The notes beneath the pieces were generated by a model that was not told where the DNA came from, did no database searches, and saw only the letters and a program-made list of their open reading frames with translations. Made by a program: the position numbers and the translations under genes. A DNA stretch of 64,000 nucleotides from Cyclobacterium xiamenense (GTDB lineage: Bacteria > Bacteroidota > Bacteroidia > Cytophagales > Cyclobacteriaceae): contig NZ_WIOK01000010.1 in the NCBI RefSeq assembly GCF_009467825.1, positions 1-64,000 on the forward strand, in the 5' to 3' direction. This document shows positions 18,558 through 28,032 of the stretch, piece after piece. Position 1 is the first letter of the stretch, and each line of letters starts with the position of its first letter.

Positions 18558-20051
18558 ATGCATTCAAAAAAATTAAAAATATACAATACTCTATCCAGAA
18601 ACAAAGTCTTTTTTGAGCCACTCAAACCGCCGCATGTGGGCATGTACGTCTGCGGTCCCACGGTATATGGCGATGCGCACCTGGGGCATGCTCGGGCTGC
18701 GATCACTTTCGATGTGGTCTACCGGTACCTGAGCTATCTGGGCTATAAGGTACGCTATGTACGAAATATCACCGATGTGGGGCATCTGGAGGCGGATGCC
18801 GACGAAGGTGAGGATAAAATTGCAAAAAAAGCCAAACTGGAGCAGCTCGAACCCATGGAAGTGGCCCAACAATACGCCACCTCTTATCACCGGGATATGG
18901 AACTGCTTAACACCATCCGCCCCAGCATCGAACCCCGGGCCACCGGACATATCCCGGAACAAATTCGGCTGGTGGAGCAGATTCTCGACGAAGGCCTGGC
19001 CTATGAGGTGAATGGGAGCGTATACTTCGATGTACTAGCTTACAACGAAATCAAAAAGTACGGCCGGCTGTCCGGAAGGGTGGTCGAAGAGCTCATGAGT
19101 GGCAGTCGGGAGCTGGACGGCCAATCCGAAAAGCGAAACCCGCTGGATTTTGCCCTTTGGAAGAAGGCAAGCCCGGAACACCTCATGAAATGGGAATCCC
19201 CCTGGAGCCTGGGGTTTCCCGGATGGCATCTGGAATGCACCGCCATGAGTTCAAAATACCTGGGAAGCCAATTTGACATTCATGGTGGCGGGATGGACCT
19301 GATGTTTCCCCACCACGAATGTGAAATCGCTCAGGGTAACGCCTGCAACCATACCGATCCGGCCAAGTATTGGTTGCACAACAACATGATCACCATCAAC
19401 GGCCAGAAAATGGGCAAGTCCCTCGGCAATTTTATTACCCTGCAGCAGCTGTTTCAGGGAAACCACGAGCGCCTGGAACAGCCCTACAGCCCCATGACCG
19501 TCCGGTATTTTATACTGACCGCCCATTACCGGTCCACCCTGGACTTTTCCAATCAAGCGTTGCAGGCTGCGCAAAAAGGGTATAAAAAACTCATCAATGG
19601 GTACCGGATTGCCAGAAGCCTGGTATATCAGGAAGATGCCACAATGAGCACTGACGAAAAGCAGGTTGGACAGATTCGGCAAAGTATCGACGCAGCCTTT
19701 GCCTCCATGGATGATGATTTTAACACCGCCCAGGCGACCGGCCATTTGTTTAATTTGTTGAAAAAAATAAACAGCCTGTATACCGGACAGTTGCAGGCCG
19801 CTCAGTTGGGTGAAAAGGTATTTGAGGAGCTCATCCAGACATTTTGTACGTTTGTTTCTGACATTCTGGGGTTGCAGGAAGAAAAAGGAGACCATCAGGA
19901 GCAATTATTGCAGGTCATATTGGACTTGTATGGCGGTGCGAAAACTGCCCGTGACTACCAGAAAGTGGACCAAATCCGGGCTGGGCTAAAGGCCGCCGGC
20001 CTGATCATTAAAGACATGAAAGAGAAAATCGATTGGGGATATGAAGAATAG
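18558..20051 (+). CDS. cysS: Cysteinyl-tRNA synthetase
   Basis: Charges tRNA-Cys with cysteine in the cytoplasm. It is 497 aa, class I fold. Zinc and ATP-site motifs are present: [19 protein letters not shown] (residues ~33-51, HIGH-equivalent GHAR with the first zinc cysteine), [11 protein letters not shown] (second zinc cysteine, about 220), [18 protein letters not shown] (about 240) and KMGKSLGNF (KMSKS-equivalent, about 278). The N-terminus aligns directly with the family ([10 protein letters not shown]), fixing the start at 18558, just 4 bp after a -7 box. The last 11 bp overlap the next gene, so cysS, the M28 protein and galK look like one transcript. Confidence 0.98.
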   Translation: MHSKKLKIYNTLSRNKVFFEPLKPPHVGMYVCGPTVYGDAHLGHARAAITFDVVYRYLSYLGYKVRYVRNITDVGHLEADADEGEDKIAKKAKLEQLEPMEVAQQYATSYHRDMELLNTIRPSIEPRATGHIPEQIRLVEQILDEGLAYEVNGSVYFDVLAYNEIKKYGRLSGRVVEELMSGSRELDGQSEKRNPLDFALWKKASPEHLMKWESPWSLGFPGWHLECTAMSSKYLGSQFDIHGGGMDLMFPHHECEIAQGNACNHTDPAKYWLHNNMITINGQKMGKSLGNFITLQQLFQGNHERLEQPYSPMTVRYFILTAHYRSTLDFSNQALQAAQKGYKKLINGYRIARSLVYQEDATMSTDEKQVGQIRQSIDAAFASMDDDFNTAQATGHLFNLLKKINSLYTGQLQAAQLGEKVFEELIQTFCTFVSDILGLQEEKGDHQEQLLQVILDLYGGAKTARDYQKVDQIRAGLKAAGLIIKDMKEKIDWGYEE

Positions 20052-21024
20052 TACGCGCCTGGTGCTCCTGATACTGCTTTTGTGGTCTTGTGGAGATCGA
20101 CAAGTCACGGAAGAAACATCAACGACGGAATTTACGGCAAAAGCCTATCCACCCTTTAATGCCGATTCCGCCTATGCGTTTATTGAACAGCAGGTAGCCT
20201 TTGGGCCGCGGGTTCCCAATACCCCAGCCCACCGGGAAACCGGCGATTGGTTGGTCGAAAAACTGGAGGGTTATGGCTTTTCGGTGACGGAGCAGGAATT
20301 CACTGCCCAGGCCTATGATGGCAAAAATCTGGAACTGACGAACATCATCGGGAGTTACCGGCCCGAAGCGACCAAGCGCATTTTGTTGGCGGCTCATTGG
20401 GATACCCGCCGGATTGCGGACAAGGATACCGAACGGATTGATGAACCCATCGATGGAGCAAATGACGGCGGCAGCGGGGTGGGCGTGCTACTGGAGATCG
20501 CCCGGGTATTGCATACCGATAGCCTACAGCCAGCAGTAGGGGTGGATATCGTGTTTTTTGACGGAGAAGACGACGGAGAGCCCGAACACCAAAACTTTCG
20601 GGATACCAGCCAGATCTGGTGGTGTCTGGGCTCCCAGCATTGGTCCAAAAATCCCCATCAAAAAGGATACACGGCCTATTACGGAATATTGCTGGACATG
20701 GTAGGCGGAAGAAATGCGCGGTTTTACAAAGAAGGCTATTCCATGCAATATGCCAAAAACCTGGTGGACCGCGTTTGGAATTATGCGCACCGCCTGGGCC
20801 ATGGTGATTTTTTCCCCATGCGGCGATCGGAAGCCATCACGGATGACCACCTGTTTGTCAATCAGGATGCCAATATTCCCATGATCAATATCATCGAATA
20901 CAGTCCGGACTTTGGATTTGGCCACTACCACCACACCCATGATGATAGCATGGAATTGATCGATAAAAAGACCCTTTCGGTGGTAGGCCAAACCATTTTG
21001 TTTACCCTTTACCAGGAAGATTAA
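20041..21024 (+). CDS. M28-family zinc peptidase / glutaminyl cyclase-like lipoprotein
   Basis: A 327-aa exported protein with a short lipoprotein signal ([13 protein letters not shown]). The M28 fold is visible with zinc-ligand segments [15 protein letters not shown] (about residues 117-131), [18 protein letters not shown] (about 138-155) and [11 protein letters not shown] (about 172-182), and a later [12 protein letters not shown] histidine-rich motif (about 300). The [14 protein letters not shown] stretch after the GED motif is typical of bacterial glutaminyl-peptide cyclotransferase-like members, so N-terminal pyroglutamate formation on exported proteins is a plausible role; aminopeptidase activity is the alternative. 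It overlaps cysS by 11 bp and is 23 bp ahead of galK. Confidence 0.88.
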   Translation: MKNSTRLVLLILLLWSCGDRQVTEETSTTEFTAKAYPPFNADSAYAFIEQQVAFGPRVPNTPAHRETGDWLVEKLEGYGFSVTEQEFTAQAYDGKNLELTNIIGSYRPEATKRILLAAHWDTRRIADKDTERIDEPIDGANDGGSGVGVLLEIARVLHTDSLQPAVGVDIVFFDGEDDGEPEHQNFRDTSQIWWCLGSQHWSKNPHQKGYTAYYGILLDMVGGRNARFYKEGYSMQYAKNLVDRVWNYAHRLGHGDFFPMRRSEAITDDHLFVNQDANIPMINIIEYSPDFGFGHYHHTHDDSMELIDKKTLSVVGQTILFTLYQED

Positions 21025-21047
21025 CCCTTCCGAAACCCGCCATTTTT

Positions 21048-22205
21048 ATGTCCCTTCCCCAGTTGATTCGCAGCACCTTTCTTGAAAAATACGGTTCGGA
21101 GCCCTTGCTGATTCGATCTCCGGGACGGATCAATCTCATCGGCGAACATACCGATTATAACGAAGGCTTTGTGTTGCCAGCAGCCATTGACAAATACATT
21201 TACCTGGGTTTCGCAAAAAATGCTTCTGGGAGTTGCCGGATTTATTCCCTGGATTTCGAAGAAGAGCAAATCTTTACGCTGGAGGAATTGAAGCCCCGGA
21301 ATGGCTGGATCAACTTTGTCATGGGAGTGGCTGCCCAGTTTGTGGGAGCGGGGTACGTACTGGAGGGGTTCGATTGTGTATTTGGAGGCGATATTCCGAT
21401 CGGTGCCGGCTTGTCGTCCTCCGCTGCGCTGGAAAACGGTGTGGGACTGGGATTGTCGGAGTTATTTGCGCTGCGCATCGAGAAGCTGGATCTGGTCCGG
21501 TATTCGCAACAGGCGGAGCACGATTTTGCGGGCGTTAAGTGCGGGATCATGGACATGTTCGCGTCTATGATGGGTAAAAAGGAGCAGGCCCTGCGGCTGG
21601 ATTGTCGTTCGTTGGACTTTGCGTACTTTCCGGTAGACCTGGGAAACTATCAGTGGCTGTTGTGCGATTCCGGGGTTTCCCATTCGTTGGCCGATTCGGC
21701 GTATAACAAACGTCGCGAGGAATGCAGGCAGGGAGTAGCGTTGGTGCAAGCACACCACCCCAACGTCAGTAGTCTTCGCGATGTGGATGCCGAGCAGTTG
21801 AAACTCCTCAAAGATCAACTGCCGGGTACCGTTTTTCGACGTTGTTCCTACGTAATCCAGGAAAACGAGCGAGTAATTCAAAGCTGCGAGGCATTGGAAC
21901 AAAATGACCTGGATCGTTTTGGCGCCTACCTGTATCGGTCACACGAGGGGCTTTCCCAGGACTACGAGGTGAGTTGCCCGGAACTTGACTTCCTGGTTGA
22001 TTTCACCCGGGACTTGTCAGAGGTTGCCGGGTCCCGCATGATGGGAGGCGGCTTTGGTGGCTGCACCTTGAACCTGGTGAAAAAATCCGCCAGTCAATTT
22101 TTTACTGAAAAAATTTCGGCAGCCTACCAAAATCGATTTGGCATACAGCTTAAAGCCTACGAAGTGAATGTGGTGGATGGTACCAAACGCCATTTCCTAC
22201 ATTAA
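21048..22205 (+). CDS. galK: Galactokinase
   Basis: Phosphorylates alpha-D-galactose to galactose 1-phosphate with ATP (Leloir pathway), cytoplasmic. It is 385 aa, a GHMP kinase. Family motifs: SPGRINLIGEHTDYNEGFVLP (galactokinase signature, about residues 24-44), IPIGAGLSSSAALE (ATP-binding loop, about 117-130), CGIMDMFASMMGKK with the catalytic aspartate region (about 165-178), and the C-terminal GSRMMGGGFGGCTLNLV (about 330-346). No galT, galE or galM lies next to it; it follows the cysS-M28 pair closely and may share their transcript. Confidence 0.95.
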   Translation: MSLPQLIRSTFLEKYGSEPLLIRSPGRINLIGEHTDYNEGFVLPAAIDKYIYLGFAKNASGSCRIYSLDFEEEQIFTLEELKPRNGWINFVMGVAAQFVGAGYVLEGFDCVFGGDIPIGAGLSSSAALENGVGLGLSELFALRIEKLDLVRYSQQAEHDFAGVKCGIMDMFASMMGKKEQALRLDCRSLDFAYFPVDLGNYQWLLCDSGVSHSLADSAYNKRREECRQGVALVQAHHPNVSSLRDVDAEQLKLLKDQLPGTVFRRCSYVIQENERVIQSCEALEQNDLDRFGAYLYRSHEGLSQDYEVSCPELDFLVDFTRDLSEVAGSRMMGGGFGGCTLNLVKKSASQFFTEKISAAYQNRFGIQLKAYEVNVVDGTKRHFLH

Positions 22206-22298
22206 AAAAATTGGCTACCTACCGGATAACACGCACTTTTTGATTAAAAACACGTATCTTATCGGATGTTTTTTCTACTAAACTAAATCCAGATAACA

Positions 22299-23750
22299 AT
22301 GAAAAAAATTGGGATGCTTATCGCGCTCTGCCTGTGGATGTTTCAGGTACAGGCCGAGCTGAAATTACCGCGGGTATTTGCCGATCACATGGTATTGCAA
22401 CGAGGGCAGGAGATTCCCGTTTGGGGTACGGCAGACCCCAGGCAACGGGTGATTGTCAGCTTTCAAGGGAAGGAATACCGGGTAAGGGCGGATAAAGCCG
22501 GCGCCTGGGAGCTCAAAATGGATGCACTTCCCAAAGGCGGCCCCTACACACTATTGGTGAGCACGCCCAAAGAATCCCTTGCCTACGAAAACGTGATGAT
22601 GGGTGACGTGTGGTTGCTGGGAGGACAATCCAACATGGAGTGGGCCTTAAAAAACACCAATAACGGAGAAGACAGCATCAAGGTAGCCAATTACCCAAAC
22701 ATCCGGTTGTTTGAGGTGGGGCGAAACATGAGCCTGCAACCCCTCGACGACGTGGCAGAAGCCAAATGGTCCATTTGCACGCCGGCTTCCGTCGAAAATT
22801 TTTCTGCAATCGGGTATTATTTTGCGCGGCGAATGCAGGCAGATTTGGACGTTCCTATCGGCTTGTTGGATATCAATTGGGGAGGCACCGTTTCCGAAGC
22901 CTGGACGAGCGCAGAAGCGCTGGCCTCCCATGAAGACTTTAGTCAGCTAATCGCTACGAACCAGGCGGAAGGTCCCAGCGATTTCTCCGATCCCGAAGTC
23001 CGAAGACCGAACAACTGGCCCACGAGCCTGTATTATGGCATGCTGGAGCCGGTGATTCCCTTTGCCATCAAAGGTGCCCTTTGGTACCAGGGCGAGTCCA
23101 ATGCCGGCAGGGCCTACCAATACCGGGAGATCTTTCCGCTGATGATCCAAGACTGGCGGCAACAATGGGGACAGGGAGATTTCCCTTTTATCTGGGTGCA
23201 ATTGGCAAATTTCAAGCAGCCCAAAGAAAATCCCGAAGACAGCGATTGGGCGGAGTTGCGGGAGGCCCAGAGCATGACTCTTTCCCTTCCCAATACCGCA
23301 CAAGCGGTCATTATTGACAAGGGCGAAGCAGACGATATCCACCCCAGGGACAAATGGACCGTCGCCGAAAGGCTGGCCCTTGCGGCGAAAAAAGTGGCCT
23401 ACGGCATGGATCTGGTTTATAGCGGCCCTACCTTCAAATCCATGGAGATCCAGGGCGATCGGATCCGGATCAGTTTTGATCACCTGGGGTCCGGCTTATG
23501 GGTGAAGGACAAATACGGCTATGTGAAAGGCTTTGCGGTGGCAGGTTCTGATAAACAATTTCACTGGGTGAAAGGATACCAGGATGGAAATCAAGTCGTT
23601 TTGGAAACCGGAGATATCGCGCAACCGGTAGCAGTACGATACGGCTGGGCCGACAATCCAGACGACGTCAATCTGTACAACGAGGAAGGGCTTCCTGCCA
23701 ATCCTTTCCGAACGGACGACTGGGAGGGAATCACCTATGGTAAAAAGTAA
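22299..23750 (+). CDS. Sialate O-acetylesterase-like SGNH esterase
   Basis: A secreted carbohydrate esterase of the sialate O-acetylesterase (SASA) family, 483 aa, with a Sec signal (residues 1-19, cleavage after VQA). A beta-rich N-terminal domain is followed by the SGNH hydrolase core: LLGGQSNMEWAL with the catalytic serine (about residues 107-118), ALWYQGESNAGRAY (about 259-272) and the C-terminal Asp-x-x-His block EADDIHPRDKW (about 346-356). It removes O-acetyl groups from sialic acids or other acetylated glycans; the true glycan is unknown. It stands 93 bp after galK and ends in its own terminator. Confidence 0.92.
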   Translation: MKKIGMLIALCLWMFQVQAELKLPRVFADHMVLQRGQEIPVWGTADPRQRVIVSFQGKEYRVRADKAGAWELKMDALPKGGPYTLLVSTPKESLAYENVMMGDVWLLGGQSNMEWALKNTNNGEDSIKVANYPNIRLFEVGRNMSLQPLDDVAEAKWSICTPASVENFSAIGYYFARRMQADLDVPIGLLDINWGGTVSEAWTSAEALASHEDFSQLIATNQAEGPSDFSDPEVRRPNNWPTSLYYGMLEPVIPFAIKGALWYQGESNAGRAYQYREIFPLMIQDWRQQWGQGDFPFIWVQLANFKQPKENPEDSDWAELREAQSMTLSLPNTAQAVIIDKGEADDIHPRDKWTVAERLALAAKKVAYGMDLVYSGPTFKSMEIQGDRIRISFDHLGSGLWVKDKYGYVKGFAVAGSDKQFHWVKGYQDGNQVVLETGDIAQPVAVRYGWADNPDDVNLYNEEGLPANPFRTDDWEGITYGKK

Positions 23751-23773
23751 CGGAGTCCCTGTCGGTTGAAACC

Positions 23774-23823
23774 AGTGCCTGGAAAATCCACGACCTGATC
23801 GGGAATTTCCAGGCGCTTTTTTG
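23774..23823 (+). terminator. Terminator after the sialate esterase gene
   Basis: A 16-bp stem with one mismatch (23774-23789 with 23802-23817) encloses a 12-nt loop and is followed by TTTTTTG. It separates the esterase gene from the convergent phnW gene. Confidence 0.88.
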
Positions 23824-23824
23824 T

Positions 23825-24922
23825 TTACCAAAATTTTATCCGTTCCACTGCGTTTAGCAACTGGCGAATGTCCTCCGGAAATACATGACCAATGTGTCCA
23901 ATACGAAACGTTGGAGCCTGTGAGACCTTTCCCGGATAGATGACAAATCCTTCCGATTTCAATAGGTTGTAGAGCTTTTCGAACGAGAAGTTTGGAGCAT
24001 CCGGTTCACGGAAGGCGGTGATAATGGGCGATTGGTCCGTAGGGGGCAAAAAGGCCTGGATTCCCAAGGCTTCCATTCCCTGCACCAGAAGCCGGTGGTT
24101 TTCACAGTAGCGTCGGTACCTGGCCTCTACCCCGCCTTCTTCGTCCAATTCTGACAAGGCTTGCAAAAACGCCCGAACGGTATGGGTTGGGGAAGTAAAC
24201 CGCCATTTGCCTTGGTTCGTCTCCATTGTTTTCCATTGATCGACCAGGTCCAGTGAATGGCTTTTTGAGTTTCCTTCGCAACCTTGGAGACGGGTGCGGT
24301 CGGCGAGCACAAAACCAAATCCCGGAACGCCCTGTATGCACTTATTGGCACTGCTGATGAGAAAGTCGATCTTTGGCGAACGCACATCCAGGGGGATGCC
24401 ACCAAAACTGCTCATGGCATCCAGGATAAAGACCTTTTCCCACTTGCTTGCCAAATCTGCAATGGGGATGTATCGGTTCAGCATACCCGTGGTGGTTTCG
24501 CAATGCACCATGCCCAGGTGACTGATTTCCGGATGTTCCTGCAAGGTTTTTTCCACTACCTTTGGGTCCGGCTGGCTCCCCTCGGGGAAATTCAAAACCC
24601 GCAAACCGGCTCCCATTTGGGAAGCGATCTGCGCCATTCGCTTTCCATAGGCACCATTTGAAATTACCAACAACGAACTGTCCGGTTTCAGACAGGTCCA
24701 AAGAACGGCTTCCACCGAAAACGTGCCACTACCCTGCATCAACACAGAGGTATACGCTGTCCCCCCCTGGCTCAATTCCACCAATCTGGCTCGAATTTTC
24801 TGTACGAGACTATTGTAGTCGGAGTCCCAGGTACACCAGTCGCGGTTCATGGCCGCACGCACGGTCCTGCTGGTACTCAAGGGTCCGGGAGTAAGCAATA
24901 AATAGGGGTTTTCTGGTATCAT
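23825..24922 (-). CDS. phnW: 2-Aminoethylphosphonate--pyruvate transaminase
   Basis: A PLP-dependent fold-type I aminotransferase that moves the amino group of 2-aminoethylphosphonate to pyruvate, giving phosphonoacetaldehyde and alanine. It is 365 aa from the ATG at 24922. The PhnW N-terminal signature LLTPGPLSTSRTVRAAMNRD is present, a conserved DAMSSFGGIPLDV segment holds the PLP-ring aspartate, and the Schiff-base lysine lies in SSANKCIQGVPGFGFVLA. No phosphonatase (phnX), phosphonoacetaldehyde dehydrogenase (phnY) or phosphonate transporter is nearby, so it could serve degradation, a phosphonolipid route elsewhere, or a related amine substrate. Confidence 0.9.
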   Translation of the reverse strand: MIPENPYLLLTPGPLSTSRTVRAAMNRDWCTWDSDYNSLVQKIRARLVELSQGGTAYTSVLMQGSGTFSVEAVLWTCLKPDSSLLVISNGAYGKRMAQIASQMGAGLRVLNFPEGSQPDPKVVEKTLQEHPEISHLGMVHCETTTGMLNRYIPIADLASKWEKVFILDAMSSFGGIPLDVRSPKIDFLISSANKCIQGVPGFGFVLADRTRLQGCEGNSKSHSLDLVDQWKTMETNQGKWRFTSPTHTVRAFLQALSELDEEGGVEARYRRYCENHRLLVQGMEALGIQAFLPPTDQSPIITAFREPDAPNFSFEKLYNLLKSEGFVIYPGKVSQAPTFRIGHIGHVFPEDIRQLLNAVERIKFW

Positions 24923-25031
24923 CTTGAAGGTATTAGGCAAACATACGGATGCGAAAGATAAGCTTTCCGCCCAACAATTTCAGGAATCTGACTTAAATTT
25001 GTACCTTCCTCGGCGAACAGTTTACAATACC

Positions 25032-25775
25032 ATGGATGATTTTATTTCAGGCATTCACAATTATTGTGACCGTTGGTGTGAACGATGCGTTTATACCGAC
25101 AGGTGCAGGGTTTTTGCCACGGATAGAGAAGACCGGCAGGTAGCCAAAAGTGATCCGAAATGGGAAACATCTCTGGAACCTATTACCAAGACCCTGCAAG
25201 AGGCCCTAAAACTGCTAAATAAAATGGCCAGGGAAAAGGGCATTGACCTGACAAAAACGGATCCGGGATTTGAGAAAGAGCGGGCGGAACAGAAAACGGC
25301 GGTTGAAAAGCATCCCTTGACAAGAAAGTCCCTGGCTTATTTGGATCTTTCGCGGCAATGGCTGGAACAAGGACAGGTAAAGAGCTGCATGGATATGATT
25401 TTTAAGGAGGTGGAGCTGGGGATACGAACGATGCAGGAAGGAGAAAGGGATATATTGCGGGTAAGGGAAAGCCTGGAAGTAATTCGCTGGTACCAACATT
25501 TTATTGTTGCAAAAAGCCATCGGGCATTGATGGGAAAAGAGGGAGACTATGACAAGCAGCTTCCCGAGAAGGAGCGGGGTTACAATGGTACTGCCAAAAT
25601 AACACGGATAGCCATTGAACGCTCCTTGCAGGCTTGGGCGACGCTGCTGGGCTTTTTTGAAGAAGAGGAAAGTGCCCTGTTCAGGGTAATGGCAGCTCTC
25701 CAGCAAGTACAGGAGCAATTGGCACAGACATTTCCAAATATGGACCTTTTTGTGAGGCCCGGATTCGATGAGTAG
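25032..25775 (+). CDS. Conserved hypothetical protein with N-terminal cysteine cluster
   Basis: A 247-aa cytoplasmic, mostly helical protein starting at the ATG at 25032; the frame is open 36 codons further but with no family-like sequence. Its N-terminus has four cysteines at residues 12, 16, 19 and 25 (C-x3-C-x2-C-x5-C), a likely zinc or iron-sulfur site. The first three match the spacing of the radical SAM triad, yet the rest is charged helical sequence with no SAM barrel. I do not know a function. Upstream, phnW is divergent with about 110 bp between the two starts; downstream, egtD is convergent 3 bp away. Confidence 0.7.
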   Translation: MDDFISGIHNYCDRWCERCVYTDRCRVFATDREDRQVAKSDPKWETSLEPITKTLQEALKLLNKMAREKGIDLTKTDPGFEKERAEQKTAVEKHPLTRKSLAYLDLSRQWLEQGQVKSCMDMIFKEVELGIRTMQEGERDILRVRESLEVIRWYQHFIVAKSHRALMGKEGDYDKQLPEKERGYNGTAKITRIAIERSLQAWATLLGFFEEEESALFRVMAALQQVQEQLAQTFPNMDLFVRPGFDE

Positions 25776-25777
25776 GC

Positions 25778-26710
25778 TTATACCACAAAAAGGCTGATGC
25801 TGAAATAATCACGGCTATCGGTAAAATGCTGCACGGAATGAAAGCCGGCGTTCTCGCGGATGTTTTCCAGGTCATCCAAGCTGTATTTCTGGGACACTTC
25901 CATGTGAATGGGTTCAAATGCCTTAAAATCGATGGTGTGTCCCGCCACCCGGACCTGTTGGGCCTGCTTGCTGATCAGATAACTGGTCGTGGCTCCAGAG
26001 ACGGGATTGTAGCTGGCATAGTGGTCAAAATTAGCGGGAGTAAAGTTTGCTGCCAGTTCCCGGTTGATCCGGTCAAGTAGGTTTAGGTTAAATTGTTTGG
26101 TAATGCCGGCTGCATCGTCGTAGGCGGCCAGAATGGTTCGCGGGTTTTTCTTCAGGTCCACACCCAGCAGGAAGTGGTCTCCCTCGTTTAGGTACTTTTT
26201 GACAAAAGAAATAAATTCCAGGGCCTTTTCACCTTCAAAATTTCCAATGTTGGAGCCTAAAAACAAAATGATTTTGGGAGTTTTTCGTGTTTTTATGCTT
26301 TCCAGGGTATGGAAGTAGTCCCCTGGTATCGGTTCTACGGCCAGCTCCGGGATCCGTTGTTTCATAAAGTCCCGGTTGAATTCCAAAATGTCAGGAGAAA
26401 TGTCCAATGGGAGGTAGCGAATGGTTTTTCCAGTCCGAATAAGGGCTTCCAGAAAGAGCGCGGTTTTGGTGCCATCTCCTGCCCCCAACTCGACCACCTC
26501 GTAGTTCGCTAGTGGTAGCTCTTTGAGGAGTTCGCTGGACTTTTGCTCTAAAATAGCGGTTTCGCAGGCCGGGAGGTAATACTCGGGTAGCTGCATGATT
26601 TGCTGAAAAAGCGCGGATCCTTTTTCATCGTAGAAATACTTGGAAAACAGTTTTTTCGGGGATGCGTTGAGTCCTTCGACCACGTCTTTTTCGAATGCAG
26701 TAGGCTTCAT
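25778..26710 (-). CDS. egtD: L-histidine N(alpha)-methyltransferase (ergothioneine)
   Basis: Trimethylates histidine to hercynine with three SAM, the first step of ergothioneine synthesis; cytoplasmic. From the ATG at 26710 it is 310 aa. The start of the EgtD fold (LFSKYFYDEKGSALFQQI) and the EYYLPACETAIL helix are present, the SAM loop is VVELGAGDGTKTALFLEAL (about residues 68-86), and ILFLGSNIGNFEGEKAL follows. The ATG overlaps the egtB stop as ATGA (26710-26707), so egtB-egtD is coupled and egtB comes first. No egtA, egtC or egtE lies nearby. Confidence 0.95.
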   Translation of the reverse strand: MKPTAFEKDVVEGLNASPKKLFSKYFYDEKGSALFQQIMQLPEYYLPACETAILEQKSSELLKELPLANYEVVELGAGDGTKTALFLEALIRTGKTIRYLPLDISPDILEFNRDFMKQRIPELAVEPIPGDYFHTLESIKTRKTPKIILFLGSNIGNFEGEKALEFISFVKKYLNEGDHFLLGVDLKKNPRTILAAYDDAAGITKQFNLNLLDRINRELAANFTPANFDHYASYNPVSGATTSYLISKQAQQVRVAGHTIDFKAFEPIHMEVSQKYSLDDLENIRENAGFHSVQHFTDSRDYFSISLFVV

Positions 26711-27897
26711 AGGGAATCGGCAAGTCTGATACCTGAAAAAATCCATCGGGAGGGAGGAGCAAAAAAGTTTCGGTAGCTGTTCCGGCTATGGTCCGCCGCG
26801 GTGGCCACGGATGCGCCCCTCAGTACCTGCTGGTTTACCATAAATTTGCCGTTGTATTCCCCCAAGGCGCCGGGAGCCTTATGAAAGCCGGGGTAGGGGA
26901 GGTAGGCACTGCCGGTCCATTCCCAGACCTGTCCCCAGGAAAATTGATCGGCAGCCGCTTCCCATTCAAACTCGGTAGGCAGTCTTTTTCCCTGCCATTC
27001 CGCAAATGCAAAGGCCTCGTAAAAACTAACGTGTTGGACGGGGGCAGTAGGATCTACGGGAACCAGTCCGTTCAACGTGTATTGCAGCCATTGTCCGTCC
27101 TGTTGGTGCCAGTACAGCGGCGCTGTCAGCTGATTGACTTTCAAGAAATCCCAGCCATCGGCATGCCATAGATTAAAATCCGAATAGGCACCGGATGCAA
27201 TAAACTCCATGTATTCGCCATTGGTTACCAATTTGTTGGCAATCCGGTAGGGCTCCAGAAAGACCCGGTGCCGGGCCAACTCGTTGTCGTAGCAAAAGCC
27301 GTCTCCCTGGTAGCCGATCGAATAAATCCCTTCTTCCATGGGAACCCAGTTGAATTCCTGTTTTTCCGCATGTAGGCCGAAGGCCTCCCCGTAAACCGGA
27401 AAGGTGGGTTGGTGGCCCAGTATGTATTTGATGTCGTAGACCAGTAGTTCCTGGTGTTGTTGCTCGTGGTGAATGCCCAGCGTAAGGATCTCCAGGGCCC
27501 TGGCAGCTGTGCTACTGGAGGAAATAAAGTCCGTGACTGCCTGGGTTACGTGCGAACGGTAGTTCAAGACTTCCTGTACGGGAGGACGGCTCATCAGGCC
27601 CCTGTTGGGCCGCAGGATGCGCTTCCCGGCATTGTTGTAGTAGCTGTTGAATAGGTACGCGAAATCGGTATCGTAAACCCGGTAATCCGGATTGAAGGGA
27701 CCCAGAAGAAACTGCTCAAAAAACCAGGTGGTGTGTGCCAGATGCCATTTTGGAGGAGAGACATCGACCATGGGCTGGGGTACATGGTCTTCCGGTGTTA
27801 GGGGAGCGCAGATTTGCTCCGTTTGGTGCCGACAGTCTTGAAATTGCCGAAGGAGGGTTTGTAAGGTGGATTCCGTTTGGATGGGTTTCATTGGCAT
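26707..27897 (-). CDS. egtB: Ergothioneine biosynthesis sulfoxide synthase EgtB
   Basis: A non-heme iron enzyme joining hercynine to a thiol donor (gamma-glutamylcysteine or cysteine) with O2 to give a sulfoxide. It is 396 aa from the ATG at 27897 (27891 is also possible; the longer frame would need a TTG). The N-terminal DinB-like domain holds the iron histidines: PKWHLAHTTWFFEQFLL and the HEQQHQELLVYDIKY helix. The C-terminal formylglycine-generating-enzyme-like domain is shown by WVPMEEGIYSIGYQG, VSFYEAFAFAEWQGKRLP and GQVWEWTGSAY. Without EgtC, this is more likely the route using cysteine than the mycobacterial type, but that is inference. Confidence 0.94.
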   Translation of the reverse strand: MPMKPIQTESTLQTLLRQFQDCRHQTEQICAPLTPEDHVPQPMVDVSPPKWHLAHTTWFFEQFLLGPFNPDYRVYDTDFAYLFNSYYNNAGKRILRPNRGLMSRPPVQEVLNYRSHVTQAVTDFISSSSTAARALEILTLGIHHEQQHQELLVYDIKYILGHQPTFPVYGEAFGLHAEKQEFNWVPMEEGIYSIGYQGDGFCYDNELARHRVFLEPYRIANKLVTNGEYMEFIASGAYSDFNLWHADGWDFLKVNQLTAPLYWHQQDGQWLQYTLNGLVPVDPTAPVQHVSFYEAFAFAEWQGKRLPTEFEWEAAADQFSWGQVWEWTGSAYLPYPGFHKAPGALGEYNGKFMVNQQVLRGASVATAADHSRNSYRNFFAPPSRWIFSGIRLADSL

Positions 27898-27947
27898 ACA
27901 ATGACTGAGGTTTTTGGTAGCTGTTACGGATTTACCCAAACCAAAGC

Positions 27948-27978
27948 CAGGCGGGAACGTATGCGTGCTCCCCGCCTG
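27948..27978. terminator. Hairpin between the RidA gene and egtB
   Basis: CAGGCGGG (27948-27955) and CCCGCCTG (27971-27978) form a perfect 8-bp GC-rich stem with a 15-nt loop. On the plus strand ATTTGTTTTT follows; on the minus strand GCTTTGGTTT follows. It probably ends the upstream minus-strand RidA operon before the egtB promoter. Confidence 0.5.
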
Positions 27979-28032
27979 ATTTGTTTTTAGGAAGGCTTAA
28001 ATTTAGTACCCTTCGTTAGAATACGAAATCAA

